Source: Sporosarcina ureae
GTDB lineage: Bacteria > Bacillota > Bacilli > Bacillales_A > Planococcaceae
Reading direction: 5' to 3'
Length of the DNA stretch: 64,000 bases
Assembly (NCBI RefSeq): GCF_002109325.1
Contig: NZ_CP015348.1
Location: 2,667,501-2,731,500, forward strand
How positions within the stretch are numbered: position 1 is the stretch's first letter; the number at the start of each line of letters is the position of its first letter. Shown here piece by piece: positions 8,675-17,487 of this stretch. The position numbers and the translations under genes are program-made. The notes under the pieces are model-generated. The model did no database searches, was not told where the DNA came from, and saw nothing but the letters and a program-made list of their open reading frames with translations.

Positions 8675-10087
8675 TTATACATACGTCATGACTTGATTTT
8701 TCCCGTTCTTCTTCGCTTGATAAAGAGCGAGATCGGCTAAATGGAATAAATCTTTAAAACTTTGTACATTATGCATCGTATTATCACCTAGACCAATACT
8801 TATAGTTAAGGGAATGGGTAAAATATCCGAGTTGGCTGATAGTGACATGACTTTTTCGGCCAGTAAATTAGCTTTTCTCTTTGCATCTTCTAAAGAGATA
8901 TCTTGCATGACCAAAACGAACTCATCTCCGCCAAACCGTCCTAATAAATCCTCTTTTCTTATTTCATTAGAACAAGTATGCGCGACAAATTTAATCGCTT
9001 CGTCTCCCATGAGATGGCCAAACGTATCATTAATAGATTTAAGATTGTCTATATCGAAAGCTATACAGACAACAGAACTTCTAGTTTTCAATGCCTTTTT
9101 CAGCTTCAAATCAGTAGTTTCTTCCAGATACCTTCTGTTAAAAAGGCCTGTTAAGTAATCTATATTCTCTTTTGTTTTGCATGAAGCACTTTGTAAGCGG
9201 ATTTGTAGTTCGAGTGCTGCTTTAACCCAGGTTATATGTTCCATTTCATGTAGTAATTCAATATATTCTTTCTGGATGATGGCTAGTTCATCAAAGTCAC
9301 AAATTTTTTCAGCTAACTCAATTCTCTTTTGCTGTATGTCTTTTAATGAGGCATAATCATTCAACAAACTATCATTTTCTTTTGCGATTGTATAATAATG
9401 AAAAGCAATTTCGGGCTCGTCTAATAATTCATGAATCCTTGCTTTCAAAAATTTATAAAACACTTTCTCGCGAGGACAGTTGGATAGATCGGATAAATCG
9501 CTCACATAGTTAATACTATTTAGGGCTAAGTGAGCGTCCTGTAAATTTAAAGCGGATTCCATTAGAAATAAATGTGCCTGGATTAAATATAGTTCTCTTT
9601 CCACTTCTCTTGACTGAGCATAGCGTAATCCAAGACTTGCATATTCTAACGCTTGTTCATATTCACCTTTTTTGTTGTGTAAGTGGCTTAATCTTCCATA
9701 CGCCATGCTAATGTGCGAGTGATCTTTTAAATCAAGTGCGCTCGAGAGCATATCTTTTAACACTCGCTCACCTCTATCGTAATCCGAAGCAAACTGACTA
9801 ACAAGATATTGTAGATAATATGAACGCATCCAATCAGATTTGTTTCCATTCAATAGACAGTAGGCATGATGTTTTTCAATGTGGTAAAGAACTTTTTCGA
9901 AATTTCCAATGTAGTAATACGTGGAAGCCAAAATGTAATGTGCGGTTAAAATCACTTCGTCTATAGAATGTAATTCAGCTTTGTTTAATAACTGAGTTGC
10001 AAGTTCGATTGCTTCATAATACTTACCCGTGTTCAACGCATGATCAATGCCCGTAGAAATGGCAGTTATCTCATGTTCCCTGTTCAT
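8675..10087 (-). CDS. TPR-GGDEF diguanylate cyclase
   Basis: 470 residues, no membrane segment. The first 300 residues are helical TPR-like repeats (for example YEQALEYASLGLRYAQ). Residues about 310-470 are a GGDEF domain with intact FGGDEFVLV. An RxxD inhibitory motif (RKED) sits exactly five residues before GGDEF, so product-inhibited cyclic-di-GMP synthesis is expected. TPRs usually mediate protein contacts, suggesting the cyclase is controlled by a partner. The ATG at 10087 follows GGAGGAGGG; an upstream in-frame ATG lacks such a site. It is monocistronic. Confidence 0.88.
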   Translation of the reverse strand: MNREHEITAISTGIDHALNTGKYYEAIELATQLLNKAELHSIDEVILTAHYILASTYYYIGNFEKVLYHIEKHHAYCLLNGNKSDWMRSYYLQYLVSQFASDYDRGERVLKDMLSSALDLKDHSHISMAYGRLSHLHNKKGEYEQALEYASLGLRYAQSREVERELYLIQAHLFLMESALNLQDAHLALNSINYVSDLSDLSNCPREKVFYKFLKARIHELLDEPEIAFHYYTIAKENDSLLNDYASLKDIQQKRIELAEKICDFDELAIIQKEYIELLHEMEHITWVKAALELQIRLQSASCKTKENIDYLTGLFNRRYLEETTDLKLKKALKTRSSVVCIAFDIDNLKSINDTFGHLMGDEAIKFVAHTCSNEIRKEDLLGRFGGDEFVLVMQDISLEDAKRKANLLAEKVMSLSANSDILPIPLTISIGLGDNTMHNVQSFKDLFHLADLALYQAKKNGKNQVMTYV

Positions 10088-10279
10088 AGTTGCCCTCCTC
10101 CATAATAGGAAGTAATAGTATCGATTATAGTTCAAAGGATTTAATGAGTGATATAAATTATTAATACTATTATATCATCTAATTGCTTTTAAAGTGTATT
10201 GAAATATTAAGTATTCGATGAATATTCTATCAATAGCGTCTTTTTTATATATAGTCGATAGTTGTTTATACCCGACGCC

Positions 10280-10330
10280 TTAAAAGTATAAACGTCCTAA
10301 TTCAAAATATGAAATAGGACGTTGGTTTAT
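10280..10330 (-). terminator. Terminator of the small hypothetical gene
   Basis: AACGTCCTA (10291-10299) pairs with TAGGACGTT (10315-10323), with T-rich sequence beyond on the minus strand. Confidence 0.6.
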
Positions 10331-10343
10331 ACAATATAAATTC

Positions 10344-10643
10344 TTAGTTGGACTGAATCTGCTTGAATAATGAAATAAAGTATTCTGGTTCTTCTTCAAT
10401 CTCAAATGTAAACACGCCTTCATTCGTATGAAGATAAAATAATCCCGTATGTCCGGAAAATGGTCTGTAGGAAAGGTCGAATACGTGCTTCAAAAGAAAT
10501 GTTCTAGAAGAAGTGGTGATACGATCTTGGAAAAGACAGATGGAATGATACGTTTTTTGTGTAGTTTGTTCCACGCGATCTACGACTCGTTGAACTGAAA
10601 TATAGCTAAGCGATAGAATTAGCTGATCGCTCGAGTTATGCAT
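10344..10643 (-). CDS. Hypothetical 99-residue protein
   Basis: Not recognised. It is soluble, with no signal peptide. The middle and C-terminus alternate strand-like segments ending in a helix (GVFTFEIEEEPEYFISLFKQI), which resembles a small PH-like fold used in Bacillus bPH proteins, but this is a guess from pattern only. AGGAGG precedes the ATG by 7 nt, supporting expression. It lies alone between the GGDEF gene and the VanZ-like gene. Confidence 0.6.
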   Translation of the reverse strand: MHNSSDQLILSLSYISVQRVVDRVEQTTQKTYHSICLFQDRITTSSRTFLLKHVFDLSYRPFSGHTGLFYLHTNEGVFTFEIEEEPEYFISLFKQIQSN

Positions 10644-10734
10644 TAGATAACCTCCTATTTCGCGATATCATAGCACAGATTAGTATGCTCATAAAAAGAT
10701 AAGAAATACAATAAATCAAAACGATTCTATAGAA

Positions 10735-11211
10735 CTACCTTTTGCGTAGGTGATTGATGAGACGAGCACAAGTCAACACTAGAAGGAAGACTATAGCACC
10801 AGTCATGTCTAAATATACATCTTGCATCGTTGCTGTACGGCCACCTGTAAAGTACTGATGAAGTTCATCAGCGCAAGCTAAAAGGAAAGTGAACAGGGCG
10901 GCTAGTACTAAGCGGCCTTTTCTATTGGGTAAAACCCAATATATTACCAGAGCTAAAAAACCAAAAGTGAAGAAATGTACAGACTTTCTAATTAAAAATT
11001 CAACAAAGTGATAATATCCACGTTCTTTAATAGAAATAGTTCGATCCCAATAAGTGAATTCCAACGTTGATAAAGTATGTTTACCAGGTTCATTTGGTAA
11101 CAATTCTTGTAATGTAGAAACAAGCGATTGTTGTTCGTATGTCTGACTGGATGAGATCGCCAGTCCGATTAGTATTCCAATTAATATAAGAAGTGCGAGT
11201 AATTTTTTCAT
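10735..11211 (-). CDS. VanZ-like membrane protein
   Basis: 158 residues with four predicted membrane helices. The family signature CADELHQYFTGGRTATMQDV lies in the loop before the last helix. VanZ-like proteins are linked to teicoplanin resistance in some enterococci, but most homologues have no known function. The ribosome binding site is weak. A WalR-like box and the S-layer gene leader lie on the other side of its start. Confidence 0.85.
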   Translation of the reverse strand: MKKLLALLILIGILIGLAISSSQTYEQQSLVSTLQELLPNEPGKHTLSTLEFTYWDRTISIKERGYYHFVEFLIRKSVHFFTFGFLALVIYWVLPNRKGRLVLAALFTFLLACADELHQYFTGGRTATMQDVYLDMTGAIVFLLVLTCARLINHLRKR

Positions 11212-11288
11212 ATTGGAATTGTATCACGAAAAGTGATTTGTGATGTAGGTGAGCTATATTTCAATTTATATAAACTCAGTTACATAGT

Positions 11289-11305
11289 TGTAATCTACAT
11301 GTAAC
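11289..11305 (+). promoter_or_regulatory. WalR box in the S-layer gene upstream region
   Basis: TGTAAT-CTACA-TGTAAC matches the WalR direct-repeat consensus perfectly. It lies 67 bp upstream of the proposed S-layer -35 element, oriented towards that gene; the divergent VanZ-like gene is the other possible target. Confidence 0.6.
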
Positions 11306-11329
11306 ATGAAAGTTGTATACTTCCTATGG

Positions 11330-11378
11330 TTGGTAATTCCACAATCTGTTCGATGCATCCTGTAATTCCCATTACCAA
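11330..11378 (+). promoter_or_regulatory. Inverted repeat upstream of the S-layer promoter
   Basis: TTGGTAAT (11330-11337) and ATTACCAA (11371-11378) are perfectly complementary and 33 nt apart. The right arm overlaps the proposed -35, so it could be an operator. Confidence 0.4.
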
Positions 11379-11400
11379 CACAGGAAAGGTATGCTAATAT
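11372..11400 (+). promoter_or_regulatory. Candidate sigma-A promoter of the S-layer gene
   Basis: TTACCA-N17-TAATAT with an extended TGC before the -10. It would give an untranslated leader of about 160 nt; long, stable leaders are common for S-layer genes. The 11212-11569 gap holds this, the WalR box and the inverted repeat. Confidence 0.5.
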
Positions 11401-11569
11401 TTAAGTCGGGTAGCTAGTAATCACACTTTCCAAGATACTGTTATTTATTCTGGTAGTCTTAATGATTACTTTAGTATAAAGAGGGTATAAGATAAGGAGA
11501 GTGGTATTTTGCTGCTCTGCAACCAACCAGCATTAGCGTTTCTACAAATTATGAGGAGGAAATTATTTA

Positions 11570-14086
11570 ATGAAATCACAATCAAAAAAGAAGTACAGCA
11601 AGTATCTAACAGGCGTAGCGTCAGCAGCATTAGTAGCATCAGCGGTGGCACCAGTTGTCAGTGCGGCAGACTTTAATGACGTAGTCGACACGAACTCACA
11701 CAAGGAAGCAATTGATGCACTAGCAGCAGAAGGTGTTATCAATGGTTACCCGGACGGTTCATTCAAGCCTAATAAAACTTTAACGCGTTCTGACGTAGTA
11801 AAGTTAATGGGAAAATGGCTTGTATCTAAAGGTTACTCAATTCCAACAGACTATAAAACGAATCCACGTTTCACGGATTTAACTTCCAAGTCCAATGATG
11901 ATCTATTGCAATCTGCTGCAATCGTTAAAGATAACGATGTATTCAGAGGGTATGAAGATGGATCATTAGGAGCTGCAGGATCAATCACGCGTGAAAACAT
12001 GGCGGTTGTATTGGTTCGTGCGTATGATTCAGTGAACAAGACAAACCTACTAACATATGTTCAAGAACAAGAATTTGATAGAGATGTAGTGGATTTGAAC
12101 AAAGCAAAGGCTGAGGCACGTACGGCAATTGATGTACTCGACTTCTTCGACATCACAAATCCAGCTGCGCCAAACTTCAGACCAAAAGAAACAACTACAC
12201 GTGGACAGTTCGCTTCATTCCTATATAAAACTATTCAAGTTGAAGTACCTGGAACTGAAGAACCAGAAGCACCAGAAGTATCTGAAATCACTTCTGTAAC
12301 AGCAACTGGCGAAAAAGAACTTGAATTAGTAGGTAAGAACTTACACACGTTGAAAGCAGAACAATTAAAGATTGAAGGAAATGAACTGGCTTCATTCAAA
12401 GCGAATGCAGACGGTACTAAAGCGACAATCGAATTAAAAAACGAACTAACGTCGGGTAAAGAAATGACTCTTAACTTGACGACTAAATCAGAAGTTGAAG
12501 GAGAAGACGATGTAGTCACTCCATTCAAGTTCATGTATGAGTTGAAAGTAGAGAAAGTTACAGCTACTACTACTCAGGTGAATGCTAATACAGCGGGCCA
12601 AAAATTAGCGTTCAACGTTGATGGCAAGCCGGTTGATATGAAGAAATTGACGGATGCTGGTTATAAGGTTGCGTTCCAATCTACTAATACTGGTGTGTTC
12701 TCTGAGCAGGCAACTGGTACGTTGAAGAAATTGGCTACTACCGATAATTTCTCGTATAAAGTTATCGTGACAGATAAAGATGGAAAAACTATTGAATCAG
12801 AATTAGTAGACGTCAAGGTAGTAGACTTTGCTAATACACCTTCTGAGATTAGTAAGATTTCAGTTGAGCAAGATGGAGTAACTGTAGAGAGTGGAAAGAT
12901 TTCACTTGAAAATGGTGTAACAACATTGAAAGTTGAAGAAGCTATTGCGTTAAGCGGAGCGACACTTACAAATCCGACTGCGACATTTACTTCTTCTAAT
13001 CCAAGCGTAGCAACGGTTACTTCAGATGGTAAAGTAACACCAATCAGTACTGGAGAAGTTACGATTGTAGCTAAAGTAGGCGATGTTACGAAGGATGTAA
13101 AACTTACAGTAGGTGTTGGTAAACGTGTTGCAAGCAGTGCTACATTATCATCAACTGAGTCTAAATTAATCAAAGGTGCAACACAAGGCACTAATGTAGT
13201 AGTTAAAGACCAATATGGTGACTTGTATGCTGGCAATGTAACTGTTGAGTCAAAAAATGCTGAGATTGCTACTGTTCCAGCAGCTACTTTAGCAGTTGCA
13301 GAAGGTAAGGCTACTGTGAATGTAAAAGGGATAAAAGCTGGAACTACAACTGTCCAAATTAAATCTGGAGATACAGTTCTAGGTAATATTGCAGTTGCTG
13401 TATCGGATGATGAAACAGTAGCTACTAGAAAGCTAGAAGCTATAATACCTGGAGAAGATTTGACAATTGACGCTATTAAAGGATCTAAGGATGGTAGTGT
13501 TCAATTAGCTTGGAAAAAGTATAATAGTCAAGGTTTTTATATAGAGGGTCATGCTATTGAAGACAAGTACACAGTATCATCTTCTAATGAAAGCGTAGCA
13601 ACAGTTAGCAAAGACAATGCTACTGGTGAAATAACAGTTACTGCTAAAGAAGCAGGTACGGCAGATGTTCTAATCAAAGAAGGGGATATTGTAAGAGGTT
13701 CAGCAACCATTACAGTAGTTAACACTACTCCTGCAATTTCTTCTGTTGTCTTTAAAGACACTGAAGCAGTTACTGTTGCAGAAGCGTTAAATTTACCAAT
13801 AATAGCACCAGACGGTATCAAGTTGACTTCTACTGAGTTTGAGCCAAAGATTGATGGAAATGGTTCAATATATATAAAAGGTGAAACTTCAAATATTGTC
13901 TTAGGGACTATTGCAACTAGTTATTCTGGTGATGCAAAAGATACTACTGACTTAAAAGTATCTGGCGGAAACGTTAGAGGTACAGTTAATGCGGGAGCTC
14001 AAGGTACGATTGTTGTGAGTGTTAAGAAAACAGGACAGTCTACACCAGTTGGAACAAAAACTATCGAAGTAAACGTCCCAAAATAA
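11570..14086 (+). CDS. S-layer protein: three SLH domains plus Ig-like repeats
   Basis: 838 residues, exported (signal peptide 1-32, cleavage after VVSA). Three SLH domains fill about 33-225 (EGVINGYPDGSFKPNKTLTR; FRGYEDGSLGAAGSITREN; APNFRPKETTTRGQFA); they bind pyruvylated secondary wall polysaccharide. The remainder is Thr/Val/Lys-rich with Big_2-like Ig domains near 440-520 and 640-720 (VATVTSDGKVTPISTG, VATVSKDNATGEITVTA). Almost no Cys, the length and the acidic, repetitive C-terminal region fit an array-forming S-layer subunit. GAGGAGG precedes the ATG, with a long leader upstream and a strong terminator downstream. Confidence 0.85.
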   Translation: MKSQSKKKYSKYLTGVASAALVASAVAPVVSAADFNDVVDTNSHKEAIDALAAEGVINGYPDGSFKPNKTLTRSDVVKLMGKWLVSKGYSIPTDYKTNPRFTDLTSKSNDDLLQSAAIVKDNDVFRGYEDGSLGAAGSITRENMAVVLVRAYDSVNKTNLLTYVQEQEFDRDVVDLNKAKAEARTAIDVLDFFDITNPAAPNFRPKETTTRGQFASFLYKTIQVEVPGTEEPEAPEVSEITSVTATGEKELELVGKNLHTLKAEQLKIEGNELASFKANADGTKATIELKNELTSGKEMTLNLTTKSEVEGEDDVVTPFKFMYELKVEKVTATTTQVNANTAGQKLAFNVDGKPVDMKKLTDAGYKVAFQSTNTGVFSEQATGTLKKLATTDNFSYKVIVTDKDGKTIESELVDVKVVDFANTPSEISKISVEQDGVTVESGKISLENGVTTLKVEEAIALSGATLTNPTATFTSSNPSVATVTSDGKVTPISTGEVTIVAKVGDVTKDVKLTVGVGKRVASSATLSSTESKLIKGATQGTNVVVKDQYGDLYAGNVTVESKNAEIATVPAATLAVAEGKATVNVKGIKAGTTTVQIKSGDTVLGNIAVAVSDDETVATRKLEAIIPGEDLTIDAIKGSKDGSVQLAWKKYNSQGFYIEGHAIEDKYTVSSSNESVATVSKDNATGEITVTAKEAGTADVLIKEGDIVRGSATITVVNTTPAISSVVFKDTEAVTVAEALNLPIIAPDGIKLTSTEFEPKIDGNGSIYIKGETSNIVLGTIATSYSGDAKDTTDLKVSGGNVRGTVNAGAQGTIVVSVKKTGQSTPVGTKTIEVNVPK

Positions 14087-14125
14087 TCAAAATCTATTCT
14101 AACAAATCATTAAACTAGCAACATC

Positions 14126-14166
14126 AAGCCCTAATCCTTGGAGTTATTCAAGGATTAGGGCTTTTC
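14126..14166 (+). terminator. Strong terminator of the S-layer gene
   Basis: AAGCCCTAATCCTTG pairs with CAAGGATTAGGGCTT, followed by TT. Confidence 0.9.
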
Positions 14167-14169
14167 TAC

Positions 14170-14196
14170 GTTTAGTCAGTCACCTATCAAGGGTAC
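14170..14196 (+). promoter_or_regulatory. Candidate sigma-B promoter of the GltB-like gene
   Basis: GTTTAG-N15-GGGTAC, each half one base off consensus, 36 bp before the start. Confidence 0.4.
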
Positions 14197-14231
14197 AAGT
14201 AAAGTACAGATAATTAGGGAGGAGTGGGGCC

Positions 14232-15791
14232 ATGAGTTGGTTAGAAGGTATTAATTTTACAACTTCGCTAGTAGTGCTCATCATATTAGCGATACCGATT
14301 AGCATTGGCATATTTCTATACTTTTTTGACCGTAGTCAAAAGCAACATGCGATTTTACGTAACTATCCGATTTTAGGTAGAGTGCGCTATATGTTTGAGA
14401 AGGCGGGTCCTGAGGTTAGACAGTATTTATTCAATGACGATAACAGCGGCAAACCCTTCAGCCGTGAAGAGTATTTACATATGGTGATGCCTGGAAAATA
14501 TTTAAACAGTGTCATCGGTTTCGGTTCTAAACGGGATTTTCAGGAACCGGGTCATTATATTCGCAATGCGATGTTTACGAAACAAAATGAAGAGATGCGT
14601 GTCGATAATGATAATCTATTGAGTACGATGCGCTATGAAGTCGACACAGATAATTTATTCTCGCGTAAAGAACATCGCGAAGAAGTAACAACATTGCCTT
14701 GGCTATTACCTGAAGAAGATGCGATTGTACTAGGACCGAATTGTGAGCATCCATTTGTTGTGCGTAGCTTGCTTGGGCAGTCTGCCATGAGTTATGGAGC
14801 ACTTGGCGATCATGCAATTACTGCACTGTCTAAAGGGATTGGTATGGCAAAAGGTGCATGGATGAATACAGGGGAGGGCGGAGTATCTGATCATCACTTA
14901 GTTGGTGGAGCGGATATCGTTGCGCAGATTGGTTCAGGTTTGTTCGGATTCCGGACGGAAGATGGACAGTTCGATATTGAAAAAGTAAAAGAGAAAGCCA
15001 GAATACCACAAATTAAAGCATTCGAAATCAAGTTGGCACAGGGAGCAAAAATGCGTGGAGGACATGTTGAAGGGGAGAAGGTGACGGAAGAGATTGCGGC
15101 TATACGAGGTGTAAAACCGTTTACTTCTATTAATAGTCCGAACCGCTTTAAACAGTTTCACGACTATCCGACGTTATTTTCTTTCATTGAGGATATTCGT
15201 CATGCGGGTGGTAAGCCTGTTGGTATTAAAGTCGTCATTGGTGGTAAGCAGGATGCGGAAGAATTAGCATCATATATGGCTGAAACCGGTATGGGTCCTG
15301 ATTTTATCTCACTTGATGGAGCGGAAGGTGGATCAGGAGCAACTTATCAAGATTTAGCAGACAGTGTGGGCTTACCACTTCGTTCGTCTCTCATTCTACT
15401 GGATGATGCATTGCGTAAGTTTGAAGTGCGTGATCATGTAAAAATTATTGCTTCAGGTAAAATCATCACACCTGATAAAGCGGCCATCGCATTGGCTTTA
15501 GGGGCAGACTTAATACAAGTAGCACGTGGTTTCATGATTTCAGTAGGCTGTATCATGGCGGAACGATGTCATACGAATACATGCCCAGCTGGTGTTGCGA
15601 CGACAGACAAAAGTTTACAGCGCGCTCTTGTTGTCGAAGAGAAGAAGTTCCGTGTGACGAACTACATTTTAACGATGAGAGAAGGATTATTTCGTGTAGC
15701 CGCGGCTGCTGGTCTAGATTCACCTACTAAATTCGAACGTCATCATGTGATTTATAAAGATGAGCGTGGCAAAATCCACTCTATCGAATAA
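14232..15791 (+). CDS. Solitary GltB-like FMN protein (YerD type)
   Basis: 519 residues. One N-terminal membrane helix (about 10-32) is followed by the FMN/synthase domain of glutamate synthase (about 90-500). Glutamate-synthase signatures are present: GEGGVSDHHL, SPNRFKQFHDY-like, and a 3Fe-4S cysteine set C-x5-C-x4-C within GCIMAERCHTNTCPAGV. The glutaminase and GltD partners are absent here, so it probably is not the housekeeping glutamate synthase; B. subtilis YerD has the same layout. The reaction is unknown. The ATG follows GGGAGGAG. A candidate sigma-B promoter suggests stress expression. Confidence 0.85.
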   Translation: MSWLEGINFTTSLVVLIILAIPISIGIFLYFFDRSQKQHAILRNYPILGRVRYMFEKAGPEVRQYLFNDDNSGKPFSREEYLHMVMPGKYLNSVIGFGSKRDFQEPGHYIRNAMFTKQNEEMRVDNDNLLSTMRYEVDTDNLFSRKEHREEVTTLPWLLPEEDAIVLGPNCEHPFVVRSLLGQSAMSYGALGDHAITALSKGIGMAKGAWMNTGEGGVSDHHLVGGADIVAQIGSGLFGFRTEDGQFDIEKVKEKARIPQIKAFEIKLAQGAKMRGGHVEGEKVTEEIAAIRGVKPFTSINSPNRFKQFHDYPTLFSFIEDIRHAGGKPVGIKVVIGGKQDAEELASYMAETGMGPDFISLDGAEGGSGATYQDLADSVGLPLRSSLILLDDALRKFEVRDHVKIIASGKIITPDKAAIALALGADLIQVARGFMISVGCIMAERCHTNTCPAGVATTDKSLQRALVVEEKKFRVTNYILTMREGLFRVAAAAGLDSPTKFERHHVIYKDERGKIHSIE

Positions 15792-15826
15792 AAAAACGAC
15801 CTGATGAATTCTCATCGGGTCGTTTT
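15791..15826. terminator. Bidirectional terminator
   Basis: AAAACGACCTGATGA pairs with TCATCGGGTCGTTTT between convergent genes. Confidence 0.88.
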
Positions 15827-15831
15827 GCTTA

Positions 15832-16515
15832 TTATATTCTTCTGAAACTATTGAATTTAGATTTCCAGTATGGATTGTTCAAGTTGACAACTTCGGATTT
15901 CTTCCCGCCAGCATGAACAAATTTATTGTTACCAACATAAATACCTACATGCGAAATGCCTTTGCGGTATGTGTTATGGAAGAATACTAGATCTCCAGGT
16001 CTTGGTGATTTGATTTTTGAAGATTGTTTGAATTGCCCAGTTGTCGTTCTAGAAATAGACTTACCATTTTTCTTGAATGAATACTGAATGAATCCACTGC
16101 AGTCGAATCCTCTAGTTGTAGTGCCGCCGAAACGGTATGGAATTCCACGTAAGTTCATTGCGGTTTTTACAACACCAGAACCTCCACCTTTAGTAGGGGA
16201 AGCTGCTGCTACTGCTTTTCCTGTAGATCTTTTCAACAGTGAACTAGACACATATCCTTTTTTACCGTTAATTTTCACCTTGTACCATAATTGCTTACCG
16301 ACATATTTTTGATGTGTTAGTTGAACGCGAGTACCTTTTCTTAAAGTGAATACTCTTCTATGTTTTGTTCCTGCATCTGCACGAACGTTTGAATTATGTA
16401 CCGTTATGTATGTACCACTCTTTGCTGTTGCTTTACTAGCGGCATCGGCTGTTCCGCCTGTAAACCCCATAATCATGACTGACGCCATCAAAATTGAACA
16501 CAAAAGCTTTTTCAT
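15832..16515 (-). CDS. Secreted SH3b-NlpC/P60 peptidoglycan endopeptidase
   Basis: 227 residues. Signal peptide about 1-25; one bacterial SH3 domain about 37-95 (VHNSNVRADAGTKHRRVFTL); NlpC/P60 domain about 110-227. The catalytic Cys is in GFDCSGF, the His in SHVGIYVGNNKFVHAG. The family cleaves D-Glu-meso-DAP or related bonds in wall peptides. The ATG at 16515 follows GGAGGAG and begins the signal peptide; the longer frame upstream is not used. Degenerate WalR half-sites lie upstream. Confidence 0.9.
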   Translation of the reverse strand: MKKLLCSILMASVMIMGFTGGTADAASKATAKSGTYITVHNSNVRADAGTKHRRVFTLRKGTRVQLTHQKYVGKQLWYKVKINGKKGYVSSSLLKRSTGKAVAAASPTKGGGSGVVKTAMNLRGIPYRFGGTTTRGFDCSGFIQYSFKKNGKSISRTTTGQFKQSSKIKSPRPGDLVFFHNTYRKGISHVGIYVGNNKFVHAGGKKSEVVNLNNPYWKSKFNSFRRI

Positions 16516-16593
16516 GAATGACTCTCCTCCAGAATAATGTTTGTCGCTTTCTAGCTGCAAGTAATATCTTACACGACAGTTGAAGAGTGAAAC

Positions 16594-16650
16594 ATTACGT
16601 TCATATTAAGAAGGCATTACAGAAAGGAAGTTTTGTAAAGGATTTGTAAC
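16594..16650. promoter_or_regulatory. WalR-like half-site cluster upstream of the NlpC/P60 gene
   Basis: On the minus strand, TGTAAT, CTTAAT and CGTAAT are spaced exactly 11 bp (16594-16621). On the plus strand TGTAAA-GGATT-TGTAAC (16634-16650) is a consensus box, but in opposite orientation to both neighbouring genes. Confidence 0.4.
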
Positions 16651-16698
16651 AAAGCAAATAGCCCCCTTATATTTAAAGGAGGCTTGTCTTGAATATAA

Positions 16699-17328
16699 TT
16701 AGTCTCTAGGAAATTCAGAAGGATCTTTTTCTGTAATTTGTTCGACACGTACTGCATCGTCCACTTCTGAAGTAAGATCATTCGTCTGAATAATAGGGTC
16801 TTGATTGTTTACAGACTGGACCTCTGGATGAGCGGCATTTTGCAAAGGCTCATACCCTCCGTAAGAAGGTTCAGAATTAATGTTTTCAATAAATGGATCT
16901 GCTGTTCTATTATGATTGTTAACAGGTTTAGTCGCACTAGGGGGTATTCCGTCTGTATTAAAAAGCTCATTTTTTGAATATACGCTGAATGCCCAGCCTT
17001 CATCCACATACAGCATCATGCCGCCATGCTGAACTTCTTCGTAGTAGCGGTCTACTTGAATCGTATCCATACCTATACCGTACATCATTTGTTTAATATG
17101 ATTTTCACCGGTTAGGAAGTCCATAAAGCGGTCAGTCCACGTGTCGTATGCGGAGTACACATCCGCGCCTGTTCTACTGCGCAGCATGGATACATCGTTT
17201 TCATTTTTAGCGATAACATAAATGTTATCATCTAGATAACCTGTTTCTTTAAGTTCCTTGATCTTGTCTAGAAGGTCAGCATCGTTATAATATACACCAA
17301 CAAATGTTTTGCTAATTAGTTCATCCAT
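16699..17328 (-). CDS. General stress protein with YflT-type N-terminal domain
   Basis: 209 residues, soluble. Residues about 5-110 resemble the YflT/GSP17M domain (FVGVYYNDADLLDKIKEL). The rest is Asn/Pro/Glu-rich and probably disordered (HPEVQSVNNQDPIIQTND). Unlike the paralogue at 7085 it lacks the glycine zipper. Function unknown. The ATG at 17328 follows AAGGAGG and a sigma-B promoter lies 37 bp upstream. Confidence 0.8.
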   Translation of the reverse strand: MDELISKTFVGVYYNDADLLDKIKELKETGYLDDNIYVIAKNENDVSMLRSRTGADVYSAYDTWTDRFMDFLTGENHIKQMMYGIGMDTIQVDRYYEEVQHGGMMLYVDEGWAFSVYSKNELFNTDGIPPSATKPVNNHNRTADPFIENINSEPSYGGYEPLQNAAHPEVQSVNNQDPIIQTNDLTSEVDDAVRVEQITEKDPSEFPRD

Positions 17329-17364
17329 TGTATAGCCTCCTTCTTTATAGTTGCTATACATTAC

Positions 17365-17390
17365 ATACCCGTTTGGCGTTCTTCAAAAAC
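17365..17390 (-). promoter_or_regulatory. Sigma-B promoter of the second YflT-like gene
   Basis: On the minus strand, GTTTTT-N14-GGGTAT; the -10 is exact consensus. Confidence 0.7.
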
Positions 17391-17443
17391 ATAGCAGACT
17401 TCGAGAGTGTATTGAAGTGCAGAATAGTAATATGTTTTACATT

Positions 17444-17484
17444 AAAAAAGTCGATCAAGAGTTAGATTCTCTTGATCGACTTTT
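17444..17484. terminator. Bidirectional terminator ending the SLH-VWA operon
   Basis: AAAAGTCGATCAAGAG pairs with CTCTTGATCGACTTTT; A and T runs flank both sides. Confidence 0.88.
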
Positions 17485-17487
17485 GTA

